A stretch of DNA of 64,000 nucleotides, from contig DIZF01000020.1 in assembly GCA_002427815.1 (NCBI GenBank), positions 508 through 64,507 of the forward strand, in the 5' to 3' direction. Below the pieces are notes generated by a model. It did not search any database. It saw nothing but the letters and a program-made list of their open reading frames with translations, and was not told where the DNA came from. A program made the position numbers and the translations under genes. Positions 26,730 to 35,083 of the stretch are shown piece by piece (within the stretch, counting starts at the first letter, position 1; the number at the start of each line of letters is the position of its first letter). The DNA comes from Ramlibacter tataouinensis (GTDB lineage Bacteria > Pseudomonadota > Gammaproteobacteria > Burkholderiales > Burkholderiaceae_C).

Positions 26730-27008
26730 TCAGCCCTGCCAGGAGCGGCTGCAGACCCATTGGCAGGCCGCCACTGCGCCGACCAGCGCGGCGTAGGTGG
26801 CCATCTTGCCGTCGACGCCGTAGTGCCAGAGTCCAGCCCCCAGCGCGGCCATGCCCGCTATGGAATTCAGAGCGAACTGGACCCACCAGGCAAGGAGTCC
26901 GGCCCGGCGCGGCATGAAAATCCGGGCCGCGAGCGCGACCAGGGCGGCCACGGCCAGGGCCGGCGCGAAAAAACTGAGCAGGTGAATGGCGATGTCCAGG
27001 GGGCCCAT
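26730..27008 (-). CDS. Small membrane protein of unknown function
   Basis: A 92-residue protein with three predicted transmembrane segments (about 6-30, 39-60 and 68-86) and a short basic loop IFMPRRAG between the first two. I do not recognise a family. The ATG at 27008 is the only Met start before the first helix; the frame upstream runs antisense to hemA. It is the first gene of the yaaA-oxygenase-queF run and divergent from hemA with a 60-bp spacer. Hydrophobicity and tight spacing to yaaA support that it is real. Confidence 0.7.
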   Translation of the reverse strand: MGPLDIAIHLLSFFAPALAVAALVALAARIFMPRRAGLLAWWVQFALNSIAGMAALGAGLWHYGVDGKMATYAALVGAVAACQWVCSRSWQG

Positions 27009-27055
27009 GTTGAGGCACTTGAGAAAACGCAAGTACGCGCGATCCGGGCAAATTT

Positions 27056-27061
27056 TATAAT
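27056..27061 (+). promoter_or_regulatory. Predicted -10 element of hemA
   Basis: A perfect TATAAT only 7 nt upstream of the hemA ATG, within AATTTTATAATC. No good -35 lies 16-18 bp upstream. The predicted start site is 27067-27069, that is, at or within two bases of the start codon, which implies a leaderless mRNA. Confidence 0.5.
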
Positions 27062-27068
27062 CAGCGCC

Positions 27069-28328
27069 ATGGCAGTCTGGGCTTTGGGAATTAACCACAC
27101 GACCGCGCCGCTCGATTTGCGCGGCCGGTTCGCGTACGCCATCGACCAGGTCGAGCCCACACTCAAGGCGCTGCGCAGTTCCATGTCGCGCCAGCCGGAG
27201 GCGGCCATCCTGTCCACCTGCAACCGCACGGAAATCTACTGCGCGGGCGAACACAGCGACATGGACCACACCCTCGACTGGCTGGCCCACTCGGGCGGCG
27301 TGTCGCCGTCGCTGCTGCGCTCGCATGCCTATACCCTGCGCGACGGGCTCGCCGCCCGCCATGCGTTCCGGGTGGCCAGCGGGCTCGATTCGATGGTTCT
27401 GGGCGAACCCCAGATCCTGGGCCAGCTGAAGGACGCCGTGCGGGTGGCCGAGCAGGCCGGCGCCCTGGGAACCACGCTCAACCAGTTGTTCCAGCGTTCT
27501 TTTGCGGTGGCCAAGGAAGTACGCACCTCCACCGAGATCGGCGCGCATTCCATCAGCATGGCGGCCGCTGCGGTACGACTGGCCAGCCAGCTGTTCGAGG
27601 ACATGGGCGAGATCCGGGTCCTGTTCGTCGGCGCCGGCGAGATGGTGGAACTGGCCGCCACCCACTTCGCCGCCCGCAATCCCAAGGGCATCGCCATCGC
27701 CAACCGGACGCTGGAACGCGGCGAGCGGCTGGCATCGCGCTTCGGCGGCGAGGTGATGCGCCTCGCAGACCTGCCGGGGCGCCTGCACGAATTCGACGCC
27801 GTGATCAGTTGCACGGCCAGCACGCTGCCCATCATCGGCCTGGGCGCGGTCGAGCGCGCGCTCAAGGCGCGCAAGCACCGGCCGATGTTCATGGTCGACC
27901 TGGCGGTGCCGCGCGACATCGAGCCCGAGGTCAAGGACCTCGAGGATGTTTACCTGTACACCGTGGACGACCTGGCCAGCGTGGTGCAGACCGGCCAGGC
28001 CAGCCGCCAGGCCGCCGTGGCGCAGGCCGAAGCCATCATCGATGCCGGGGTGCAGAGTTTCCTGCACTGGATGGACAAGCGCGGCACCGTGCCGCTGATC
28101 CTGCAGCTGAACGCGCAAGCCGACGAGTGGCGGGCGATGGAACTGGCCCGGGCGCGCAAGCTGCTGGCCAAGGGCGAGAATGTCGACGCGGTGCTGGAGG
28201 CCCTGTCCAAGGGCCTGACCCAGAAGATGCTGCATGGCGCCATGGCCGAGCTTCATGCCGGCGACGCCGAAGCCCGTGAGCGGGCCAGCTCGGCGATCCA
28301 GCACTTCTTCCTGCGCAAAGAGCGTTAG
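27069..28328 (+). CDS. hemA: Glutamyl-tRNA reductase
   Basis: A 419-residue enzyme that reduces glutamyl-tRNA(Glu) to glutamate-1-semialdehyde, the first committed step of the C5 route to haem. The nucleophile is Cys51 in STCNRTEIYC. The NADPH domain shows FVGAGEMVELAATHFAA, and SGLDSMVLGEPQILGQ is the glutamate-site signature. MAVWALGINHTTAPLD is a usual N-terminus, supporting the ATG at 27069 despite the lack of any Shine-Dalgarno sequence. Heads the hemA-prfA-prmC-grxD set. Haem feedback is known for the family; nothing here shows it directly. Confidence 0.96.
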   Translation: MAVWALGINHTTAPLDLRGRFAYAIDQVEPTLKALRSSMSRQPEAAILSTCNRTEIYCAGEHSDMDHTLDWLAHSGGVSPSLLRSHAYTLRDGLAARHAFRVASGLDSMVLGEPQILGQLKDAVRVAEQAGALGTTLNQLFQRSFAVAKEVRTSTEIGAHSISMAAAAVRLASQLFEDMGEIRVLFVGAGEMVELAATHFAARNPKGIAIANRTLERGERLASRFGGEVMRLADLPGRLHEFDAVISCTASTLPIIGLGAVERALKARKHRPMFMVDLAVPRDIEPEVKDLEDVYLYTVDDLASVVQTGQASRQAAVAQAEAIIDAGVQSFLHWMDKRGTVPLILQLNAQADEWRAMELARARKLLAKGENVDAVLEALSKGLTQKMLHGAMAELHAGDAEARERASSAIQHFFLRKER

Positions 28329-28474
28329 CTGCGGCGCGCGGTTGCCACCCAGGCGCCGTTTGGACGTCCAGGACGGGAAGATTCGTCACAGACGGGCCAA
28401 TCCAAATGGCTTCTTTCGCGTCCTTTGCTATTCCTTCGCGCCCCCCTGCGCCCTGAACCCGGTCCCCGATTCCC

Positions 28475-29572
28475 TTGAAAACCTTTCTCCGCCAGCAACT
28501 CGACCGCTATCCCGTCCGCCTCGATGAGCTGGATTTCTACCTGTCCCAGCCGGACGTGGTCAGCGACATGGACCGGTTCCGGGCGCTCACGCGCGAACAC
28601 GCCGAAGTGAGCGAAGTGGCCGCCCTGTACCACCGGTTCCGGCAGCGCGAAAACGACCTGGCCCAGGCGCGCGAGATGCAGGGCGACCCCGAGATGGCCG
28701 AAATGGCCGGCGAGGAGATCGCAGGCATCGAGGCCGAGCTGCCGGCCCTGGAAGAGCAGTTGCAGCGCCTGCTGCTGCCCAAGGATCCGGATGATGTCCG
28801 CAACACGTTCATCGAGATCCGGGCCGGCACCGGTGGCGACGAGTCGGCCCTGTTCGCCGGCGACCTGCTGCGCATGTACATCCGCTACGCCGAGCGCCAG
28901 GGTTGGCGCGCCGAGATTGTGAGCGAAAGCGGGGGCGAAGTGGGCGGCTACAAGGAGGTGGTCATCCGCATCGTCGGCGACGGCAGTTACGGCAAGCTCA
29001 AGTTCGAGTCGGGCGGGCACCGCGTGCAGCGCGTGCCGGCCACCGAGACCCAGGGCCGCATCCATACCAGTGCCTGCACGGTGGCGGCCCTGCCCGAACC
29101 GGACGAAGCGCAGGCGGTGCAGATCAACCCGGCCGATCTGCGGATCGACACCTACCGCGCGAGCGGCGCCGGCGGCCAGCACGTCAACAAGACCGACTCG
29201 GCCGTGCGCATCACCCACATTCCCACCGGCATCGTGGCCGAGTGCCAGGACGACCGGTCCCAGCACCGCAACAAGGCCAAGGCCTTGCAGGTGCTGTCCG
29301 CACGGATCAAGGAAAAGGAACGCTCGGAGCGCGCAGCCAAGGATGCCGCCACGCGCAAAGGCCTGATCGGCAGCGGCGATCGCAGCGACCGGATCCGCAC
29401 CTACAACTTTCCTCAGGGCCGCCTGACCGACCACCGGATCAACCTGACGCTGTACAAGCTGCAGTTCATCCTGGACGGCGATCTGGACGAGGTGATCGAT
29501 GGGCTGCTGCTGGCCCGCAAGGCCGAACAGCTGGAAGAGTTGGAAATCGGATTGGGCGGTCCCCGGCCGTGA
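28475..29572 (+). CDS. prfA: Peptide chain release factor 1
   Basis: A 365-residue class I release factor recognising UAA and UAG. The GGQ peptidyl-hydrolysis motif is in GAGGQHVNKTDSAVR and the codon-recognition region contains the PxT-type tripeptide (VPATETQGR, PAT). The only start consistent with the normal N-terminus is TTG at 28475, giving MKTFLRQQLDRY; no Shine-Dalgarno sequence is obvious. The 146-bp gap after hemA holds no gene. The stop overlaps the prmC GTG, coupling the factor to its methylase. Confidence 0.95.
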   Translation: MKTFLRQQLDRYPVRLDELDFYLSQPDVVSDMDRFRALTREHAEVSEVAALYHRFRQRENDLAQAREMQGDPEMAEMAGEEIAGIEAELPALEEQLQRLLLPKDPDDVRNTFIEIRAGTGGDESALFAGDLLRMYIRYAERQGWRAEIVSESGGEVGGYKEVVIRIVGDGSYGKLKFESGGHRVQRVPATETQGRIHTSACTVAALPEPDEAQAVQINPADLRIDTYRASGAGGQHVNKTDSAVRITHIPTGIVAECQDDRSQHRNKAKALQVLSARIKEKERSERAAKDAATRKGLIGSGDRSDRIRTYNFPQGRLTDHRINLTLYKLQFILDGDLDEVIDGLLLARKAEQLEELEIGLGGPRP

Positions 29573-30396
29573 CCCACGCCGAGGCACTCGCAGCCGCCGC
29601 TGGCCTGGGCCTGGACCGGCTCGACGGACAACTGCTGCTGTTGCACGCAATGGGCCGTGGGCCCGACGAGCGGGCCTGGCTTCTGGCTCACGACACGAAC
29701 GAGCTTCAGGATGCGGTGCGCTCGAATTTCATGAGTTTGTGCCGGCGGCGCGCCGCCGGCGAACCGCTGGCCTACATCACCGGCCACCGGGAATTCTTTG
29801 GCCTGAAGCTGATGGTTGACCCGCGAGTACTGGTGCCGCGGCCGGATACCGAAACGCTGGTCGAGTGGGCGCTGGAGGTCATTCGCCACCGTCCGGCACC
29901 GCGCGTGATCGATCTGGGCACCGGGAGCGGCGCCATTGCCCTGGCCATCAAAAGCCGCCGACCCGATGCCCACGTCACAGCCACCGACACCAGCGCCGGG
30001 GCTCTCGAAGTGGCGGCGGCGAATGCCCGCGCCCACGGTATGGACATTGACTTTCGCCAGATGACATGGCTCGCCGGCACGCAGGGTCACTTCGATCTGA
30101 TCGTGAGCAATCCGCCCTACGTGGCGATGCAGGATAAGCACCTGCCTGGCTTGGCCCACGAACCCCTGGGCGCCCTGGTGGCCGGCCCCGAGGGGCTGGA
30201 CGACCTTCGCGCGATCATCGGCCAGGCACCGGCCCATATGGCGGCGTCCGGGTGGCTATTGCTGGAACACGGGTATGACCAGGCCGAGGCGGTGTGCGCC
30301 CTGCTGGCCGGCGCCGGTTTCCACAACATTGCGGGCCGGCGCGACTTGGCGGGAATCGCGCGCTGCTCCGGCGGGCAGTGGCTTGAACTGGGATAA
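29569..30396 (+). CDS. prmC: Release factor glutamine N5-methyltransferase
   Basis: A 275-residue SAM methyltransferase that methylates the Gln of the GGQ motif in RF1 and RF2. The catalytic NPPY motif is in VSNPPYVAM; the SAM-binding motif is VIDLGTGSGAIALA; LVPRPDTETLVEWAL is also typical. GTG start at 29569 overlapping the prfA TGA (GTGA); the upstream open frame is antisense-free but lies within prfA. Genetic coupling to its substrate gene supports the call. Confidence 0.95.
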   Translation: MTHAEALAAAAGLGLDRLDGQLLLLHAMGRGPDERAWLLAHDTNELQDAVRSNFMSLCRRRAAGEPLAYITGHREFFGLKLMVDPRVLVPRPDTETLVEWALEVIRHRPAPRVIDLGTGSGAIALAIKSRRPDAHVTATDTSAGALEVAAANARAHGMDIDFRQMTWLAGTQGHFDLIVSNPPYVAMQDKHLPGLAHEPLGALVAGPEGLDDLRAIIGQAPAHMAASGWLLLEHGYDQAEAVCALLAGAGFHNIAGRRDLAGIARCSGGQWLELG

Positions 30397-30445
30397 TCCA
30401 CCCCAACGTTTTATCGGCCCGTGGGGCGCAAAAAAGGAGCTATTC

Positions 30446-30772
30446 ATGAGTGACGGTCAGCAACGCATCGAGCAACTCGTCAAGAACAACGACGTGCTGC
30501 TGTTCATGAAGGGCGACCCGAATTTCCCGATGTGCGGCTTTTCCGGCCGCGCGATCCAGATCCTCAAGGCCTGCGGCGTGGACCCCAAGGCCTTGACCAC
30601 GGTGAACGTGCTGGAAGACGACGAGATCCGCCAGGGCATCAAGGATTACAGCAACTGGCCGACCATTCCGCAGCTGTACGTCAAGGGCGAATTCATCGGC
30701 GGCTCGGACATCATGATGGAGATGTACCAGAGCGGCGAATTGCAGCAGATGCTGGGCGGCACGCCGAGCTGA
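30446..30772 (+). CDS. grxD: Monothiol glutaredoxin, Grx4/GrxD family
   Basis: A 108-residue monothiol glutaredoxin with the active-site CGFS (Cys30) and the WPTIPQLYVKGEFIGGSDI glutathione/Fe-S binding segment. Such proteins bind a glutathione-coordinated [2Fe-2S] cluster and deliver it to targets or BolA partners. Ribosome binding site AAAGGAG at good distance. Fourth in the hemA-prfA-prmC-grxD order. GATAAT at 30392-30397, at the end of prmC, could be a -10 box for a separate transcript. Confidence 0.96.
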   Translation: MSDGQQRIEQLVKNNDVLLFMKGDPNFPMCGFSGRAIQILKACGVDPKALTTVNVLEDDEIRQGIKDYSNWPTIPQLYVKGEFIGGSDIMMEMYQSGELQQMLGGTPS

Positions 30773-30807
30773 GATCCACCAGCAGTCGCAAGGGACGGCT
30801 GCCAGCG

Positions 30808-30825
30808 TGTCGGCAATTGCTGACA
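30808..30825. promoter_or_regulatory. Near-perfect 18-bp palindrome upstream of the AAA+ gene
   Basis: TGTCGGCA/ATTGCTGACA: inverted repeat with one mismatched pair (TGTC-N10-GACA ends). It is centred about 70 bp upstream of the predicted start of the sigma-54-like promoter below, a plausible position for an enhancer-binding protein or another regulator. The binding protein is unknown. Confidence 0.5.
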
Positions 30826-30859
30826 TCAGCTTGCGCCAGCGCGCTATTCGATTGAACTC

Positions 30860-30875
30860 TGGCACGGCATATGCT
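30860..30875 (+). promoter_or_regulatory. Predicted sigma-54 (-24/-12) promoter of the AAA+ gene
   Basis: TGGCACGGCATATGCT matches the consensus TGGCACG-N4-TTGCW at all but one fixed position (A for T). The GG and GC dinucleotides have the correct spacing. The predicted start is about 30886, 24 nt before the ATG of the downstream gene, whose AGGAG site lies in between. Confidence 0.55.
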
Positions 30876-30909
30876 CGAATGAAGACGCAAGCCCTGCCAG
30901 GAGTACTCG

Positions 30910-31908
30910 ATGGAAACACGCAGTCTCGTTCCGCATCAGTCGTCCCCATTCCAGCTGCCGATCGCCAATCTGCGCAGCGTGTTCCAGCCCCACGAGGTGG
31001 AGCGCAAGCTGGCCAAGCTCCCCGATCGGGACCACGAGCATCTGCGCACCACCTACGAGCGCATGCTGGAACGCGGCCCCGAGCGCTTCCAGGTCAAACC
31101 AAGCGGCCTGCCCGACATGGCGGCCTTATATGAACAGCTGCCCAACTTCATCGACGCACTGGATGACGTGAAGCGCCATGTCGCGCTGTCGCAGGACTGC
31201 CGCGACGGCCTCGAAGTGACGCCTATGCTGCTGCTCGGCCCACCGGGAATCGGCAAGACGCACTTCGCGCGCAAGCTGGCGGACCTGCTGGGCACGGGCA
31301 TGAGCCTGGTGCCCATGAGTTCCATGACCGCCGGTTGGCTGCTGTCGGGCGCCTCTTCACAATGGAAAGGCGCCAAGCCCGGCAAGGTGTTCGAAGCCCT
31401 GGTGGACGGCCAGTACGCCAACCCGGTGATCGTCGTCGACGAAATCGACAAGGCGAGCGCCGATGCCCAGTACGACCCGCTCGGTGCCCTGTACAGCCTG
31501 CTGGAACACGACACGGCGGGCTCCTTCACGGACGAATTCGCGGAAGTGGCCATCGACGCGAGCCAGGTGATCTGGATCATGACGGCGAACGACGAGCGCT
31601 GCATTCCCGAGCCTATCCTCAACCGGATGAACGTGTTCGAGATCGAGGCGCCGTCTTTCGAGGCTGCGCGCCGGATCGCGCGCAGCCTGTACCGTTCCAT
31701 CCGCTCCGAGCATGGATGGGGCGAACGCTTCAAACCTGAGCCTTCCGATGATGTGCTGGACCAGCTGGCCGCGCTGGCGCCGCGCGACATGCGCAGGTCC
31801 CTGATGACCGGTTTCGGCAACGCCAGGCTGGACCAGCGCGGCGAGATCGCGGTGGATGACCTGCCTCGCAGCGGCACGCCCAAGGGCAAGATGGGGTTTG
31901 TGCAGTAA
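30910..31908 (+). CDS. Orphan Lon-like AAA+ ATPase
   Basis: A 332-residue AAA+ protein. Walker A GPPGIGKTH (110-118), Walker B VIVVDEIDK (173-181), sensor-1 TAND (Asn227) and an arginine-finger candidate Arg239 in ILNRM resemble the Lon ATPase module. There is no Lon protease domain and no Lon N-terminal substrate domain; residues 1-85 form a short, charged helical region. It could be an unfoldase or chaperone, or partner a separate protease; the function is unknown. The ATG at 30910 follows AGGAG. Neighbours grxD and the M20 gene give no clear hint. Confidence 0.85.
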   Translation: METRSLVPHQSSPFQLPIANLRSVFQPHEVERKLAKLPDRDHEHLRTTYERMLERGPERFQVKPSGLPDMAALYEQLPNFIDALDDVKRHVALSQDCRDGLEVTPMLLLGPPGIGKTHFARKLADLLGTGMSLVPMSSMTAGWLLSGASSQWKGAKPGKVFEALVDGQYANPVIVVDEIDKASADAQYDPLGALYSLLEHDTAGSFTDEFAEVAIDASQVIWIMTANDERCIPEPILNRMNVFEIEAPSFEAARRIARSLYRSIRSEHGWGERFKPEPSDDVLDQLAALAPRDMRRSLMTGFGNARLDQRGEIAVDDLPRSGTPKGKMGFVQ

Positions 31909-31918
31909 CCGCTGAGAT

Positions 31919-33133
31919 TCAGGCCCGGGCGAAAAAGGCCTGCACCAGCCGGACCCAATAGGTCGAGCCCACCGGCAGCAACGCATCGTTGAAATCGTAA
32001 TTGGGGTTGTGCAACTCGCACGGCCCCATGCCGACGTAGCGGCTTTCGCGATGGTCGCCCTCGCCGTTGCCCATGAACAGGTAGGAGCCCGGCACTTTCT
32101 CCAGGTAGAACGAAAAGTCTTCCGCGCCACCATGCTGCGGGGTGTTGCGATCGACCTTGTCGGCACCAAAGACATCCTCCGCGACCTGCGCGGCGAAGTC
32201 GGTAGGCGCATCCCAGTTCACCAGTGGCGGGTAGGCGCGGTAGAACTGCAATTCGCCCGTGCCACCATGCACCTGCGGCAGCGTTTCGGCGACGCGTCGC
32301 ATGTTGGCTTCAATCTCGTCCAGCACCTGCGTGCTGAAGGTGCGCACGGTGCCGCGAATCACGGCCTCGCCGGGCAGCACGTTGTAGGCATCGCCCGCGT
32401 GGATTTGCGTGACGCTGAGCACGGCGACGTCGATGGGGTTCTTGTGGCGTGAAATCAGCGTTTGCAGCACGCCCACCATTTCGGCCGCGATGACGATGGT
32501 GTCCACCGCCTTGTGCGGCTGCGCGGCGTGACCGCCGGTGCCGCGGACGATGATGTCGAACCGGTTGCTCGACGCCATGGTCGGGCCCTTGCGGAAGGCG
32601 AAGTGGCCGGCGGCAAAGCCCGGCATGTTGTGCATGCCGTAAATCTCGTCACACGGAAACTTCTCGAACAGGCCGTCTTCGATCATGGCGCGAGCGCCGG
32701 CGTTGCCGCCCTCTTCCGCCGGCTGGAAGATGAAGTTCACCACGCCGTCGAAGTCCCGGTGCGTGGACAGGTACTTGGCCGCGCCCAGCAGCATGGCGGT
32801 GTGCCCGTCGTGGCCGCAGCCGTGCATGCGCCCCGGGTTGGTGGAGGCGTGCGGGAAGCGGTTGTGCTCGGGCATGGGCAGGGCGTCCATATCGGCACGC
32901 ACACCGATCGCGCGGGGCTTGCCCGTGGCCGCAGTGCGCGTGCCGCGCAGCACCCCGACCACGCCAGTCTTGCCCAGGCCGCGGTGGACCTCGATGCCCC
33001 AGGCGGCCAGCCGCTGCGCCACCACATCCGAAGTGCGGCGCTCCTGGAAGGCCAGTTCGGGGTGGGCATGAATGTCGCGCCGCAGCGCGGTGAATTCTTC
33101 GTGGGTGTCTTCGATTTCGGCAATCAGGCTCAT
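31919..33133 (-). CDS. M20-family amidohydrolase (hippurate hydrolase-like)
   Basis: A 404-residue metallopeptidase that removes acyl groups from N-acyl amino acids. Metal-binding motifs are GCGHDGHTAMLLGAA, HPAEEGGNAGAR-like FQPAEEGGNAGA (catalytic Glu) and the distal His in GGAEDFSFYLE. M20D members act on hippurate, N-acetyl or indole-acetyl amino acids. Last gene of the importer operon, 10 bp after the N-formylglutamate amidohydrolase homologue, so its substrate is probably brought in by that importer (inference). Confidence 0.9.
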   Translation of the reverse strand: MSLIAEIEDTHEEFTALRRDIHAHPELAFQERRTSDVVAQRLAAWGIEVHRGLGKTGVVGVLRGTRTAATGKPRAIGVRADMDALPMPEHNRFPHASTNPGRMHGCGHDGHTAMLLGAAKYLSTHRDFDGVVNFIFQPAEEGGNAGARAMIEDGLFEKFPCDEIYGMHNMPGFAAGHFAFRKGPTMASSNRFDIIVRGTGGHAAQPHKAVDTIVIAAEMVGVLQTLISRHKNPIDVAVLSVTQIHAGDAYNVLPGEAVIRGTVRTFSTQVLDEIEANMRRVAETLPQVHGGTGELQFYRAYPPLVNWDAPTDFAAQVAEDVFGADKVDRNTPQHGGAEDFSFYLEKVPGSYLFMGNGEGDHRESRYVGMGPCELHNPNYDFNDALLPVGSTYWVRLVQAFFARA

Positions 33134-33143
33134 GTCAGGTCTT

Positions 33144-34028
33144 TCACACTTGGCTTTTCACATAGGCGGCGATGTCGCGGGACACCTCGGTCAGCGCATT
33201 TTGCAGGGCGTTGAAACCCGAGCTGCGCTCGCGCGTGTTCTCGTCCATGTACAGGCCGCGATGCAGTTCGATCTGCAGGCTGTGGCGGCGCTGGGCCGGT
33301 CGCCCCAGGCGGGCGATCAGCGCCACCCCTTTGAACGGATCGTTGAGGGCCACCGAGAAGCCGCGCTCGCGCAAGGCCTGGGCCACCATATTCGTGAACT
33401 CCGGCGCGGCGGTGGTACCGTCCCGGTCGCCCAGCACGAAGTCGGCCAGCGGATGATCGCTTTTGATCTGCAGCCCTTCGTAGGAGTTGGCGGGCATGGA
33501 GTGGAGGTTCAAATGCCACACAGCGCCAAAACGCTCATAAGCCGCCGCGATCTGCTCGCGCATGGCCGCCTGATAGGGCGCGTGGTACGTAGCGATGCGG
33601 TTCTGGACTTCGGCCACACTCAGCAGGCGGTCGTAGATGGGCACGCGGGCGTCCGGGCCCGCCTCGCGCCAGATCAGGCCGATGCCCAGGCGCGTCTTTT
33701 CGCCGGGACTCAAAGGGGTCGGCCATGTGTCGGCGAGCATGGCTGCATCGAGGTCCTCCACATCGCGGTTGGGGTCGATGTAGGTGCGTGGAAACTGCGC
33801 CGCCAGCAAGGTCGCTCCGACCGAGGGCAAGGCTTGCCACAGCACTTGGACATCGGTGTCTTCGCCGGCGCGCAATTTTTCGAAAGGCAATGCGTAACTG
33901 AAATCATCCGGGTACAGCACACCGCTGTGGGGAGAGTCGCACACCAGGGGAATGACATCGCCCTCCGGCAGGCGCAGCGTGTAAGGCGGGAAAGGCGTGG
34001 GGACGCTGGGAAGTACTGTGGCGGTCAT
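33144..34028 (-). CDS. N-formylglutamate amidohydrolase family protein
   Basis: A 294-residue homologue of HutG-type N-formylglutamate deformylase. Recognisable segments are CDSPHSGVLYPDDFSY, FPRTYIDPNRDVEDLD, HLNLHSMPANSY and LQIELHRGLYMDE, which supply the expected His, Arg and Glu residues. No histidine-degradation genes are near, so the substrate may be another N-acyl or N-formyl dicarboxylic amino acid. The ATG at 34028 overlaps the stop of the upstream ATPase gene (ATGA). Confidence 0.88.
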   Translation of the reverse strand: MTATVLPSVPTPFPPYTLRLPEGDVIPLVCDSPHSGVLYPDDFSYALPFEKLRAGEDTDVQVLWQALPSVGATLLAAQFPRTYIDPNRDVEDLDAAMLADTWPTPLSPGEKTRLGIGLIWREAGPDARVPIYDRLLSVAEVQNRIATYHAPYQAAMREQIAAAYERFGAVWHLNLHSMPANSYEGLQIKSDHPLADFVLGDRDGTTAAPEFTNMVAQALRERGFSVALNDPFKGVALIARLGRPAQRRHSLQIELHRGLYMDENTRERSSGFNALQNALTEVSRDIAAYVKSQV

Positions 34029-35071
34029 AAGAATTCGGGGACAGTTGGCAAAGGTGCATCGTTCAGGTGACAGGCGCTGGCATGGCCCGTTCCCAGATTT
34101 CGAAGCGCCGGCATTTCGACCTGACAGCGTGCCATGGCACGCGGGCAGCGCGGGTGAAAGCTGCAGCCGCTGGGTGGCCGCAGCGGCGATGGCAGCTCGC
34201 CCTTGATCGGCTGATAGGAGCGGCGGCGGGTCTCCAGGGTCGGCAGTTCCGACAGCAGCGCCTGGGTGTAGGGGTGGTTGGGGCGGCTGAAGATCACCTG
34301 CGTGGGGGCGACTTCGACCACACGTCCCAGATACATGATGACCACGCGGTCCGAAATGTGCCCCACCACGCCGAGGTTGTGGCTGATGAACAGGTAGGTG
34401 AGGTCGAACTCGCGGCGCAGTTCCAGGAACAGGTTCAGCACCTGGGCCTGGATGGACACGTCCAGGGCCGCCACCGCTTCGTCGCACACGATGAGCTGCG
34501 GCTTGAGCGCGAGTGCCCGCGCCACGCCGATGCGCTGGCGCTGCCCGCCGGAAAACTGGTGCGGATAACGCTGTCCGTAATCGGGATCGAGGCCCACCTG
34601 TCGCATCAGTTGGGCCACATAGTCGGCCTTTTGCGAGGCGCGAACGATGCCATGCACCACCGGCGCTTCCCCGATGATGTCCAGCACGCGCATGCGCGGG
34701 TTGAGGGACGCCATCGGATTCTGGAAAATCATCTGCACGCCCAGCGCGTAAGCGCGGCGCTCGCTGCGCGACATGTCCTGCAGGCGCCGGCCCCGATAGC
34801 GGACCTCGCCCGCGCTGGCCGGGCTGATGTCGGCGACGACGCGCCCGAGGGTGGATTTGCCGCAGCCCGACTCGCCCACCACGCCGATCACTTCACCGGA
34901 CCGCACCTCCAGGTCGACACCGGCCACCGCATGCACCACCGCCGGGCGGTTCTTCGCGCCCAGGAGATTGGCCAGGCGCCCCGCGAGATCCACCGGCTGG
35001 ACAAAACGCTTTTCGATGCCCCGCAGCTGCAGCAGCGGCGTGGTTCCGGAGATTGCGACAATCTGTTCCAT
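34025..35071 (-). CDS. Oligopeptide-type ABC transporter ATP-binding protein (DppF/OppF-like)
   Basis: A 348-residue ATPase of the peptide/nickel family. Walker A GVVGESGCGKSTLGR, signature SGGQRQRIGVARAL and Walker B LIVCDEAVAALDVS are complete. The C-terminal oligo_HPY domain shows the Cys-rich SGCSFHPRCPRAMARC. It pairs with the DppD-like ATPase encoded 12 bp upstream. Confidence 0.93.
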   Translation of the reverse strand: MEQIVAISGTTPLLQLRGIEKRFVQPVDLAGRLANLLGAKNRPAVVHAVAGVDLEVRSGEVIGVVGESGCGKSTLGRVVADISPASAGEVRYRGRRLQDMSRSERRAYALGVQMIFQNPMASLNPRMRVLDIIGEAPVVHGIVRASQKADYVAQLMRQVGLDPDYGQRYPHQFSGGQRQRIGVARALALKPQLIVCDEAVAALDVSIQAQVLNLFLELRREFDLTYLFISHNLGVVGHISDRVVIMYLGRVVEVAPTQVIFSRPNHPYTQALLSELPTLETRRRSYQPIKGELPSPLRPPSGCSFHPRCPRAMARCQVEMPALRNLGTGHASACHLNDAPLPTVPEFL

Positions 35072-35083
35072 GTGGCCTGTCTT

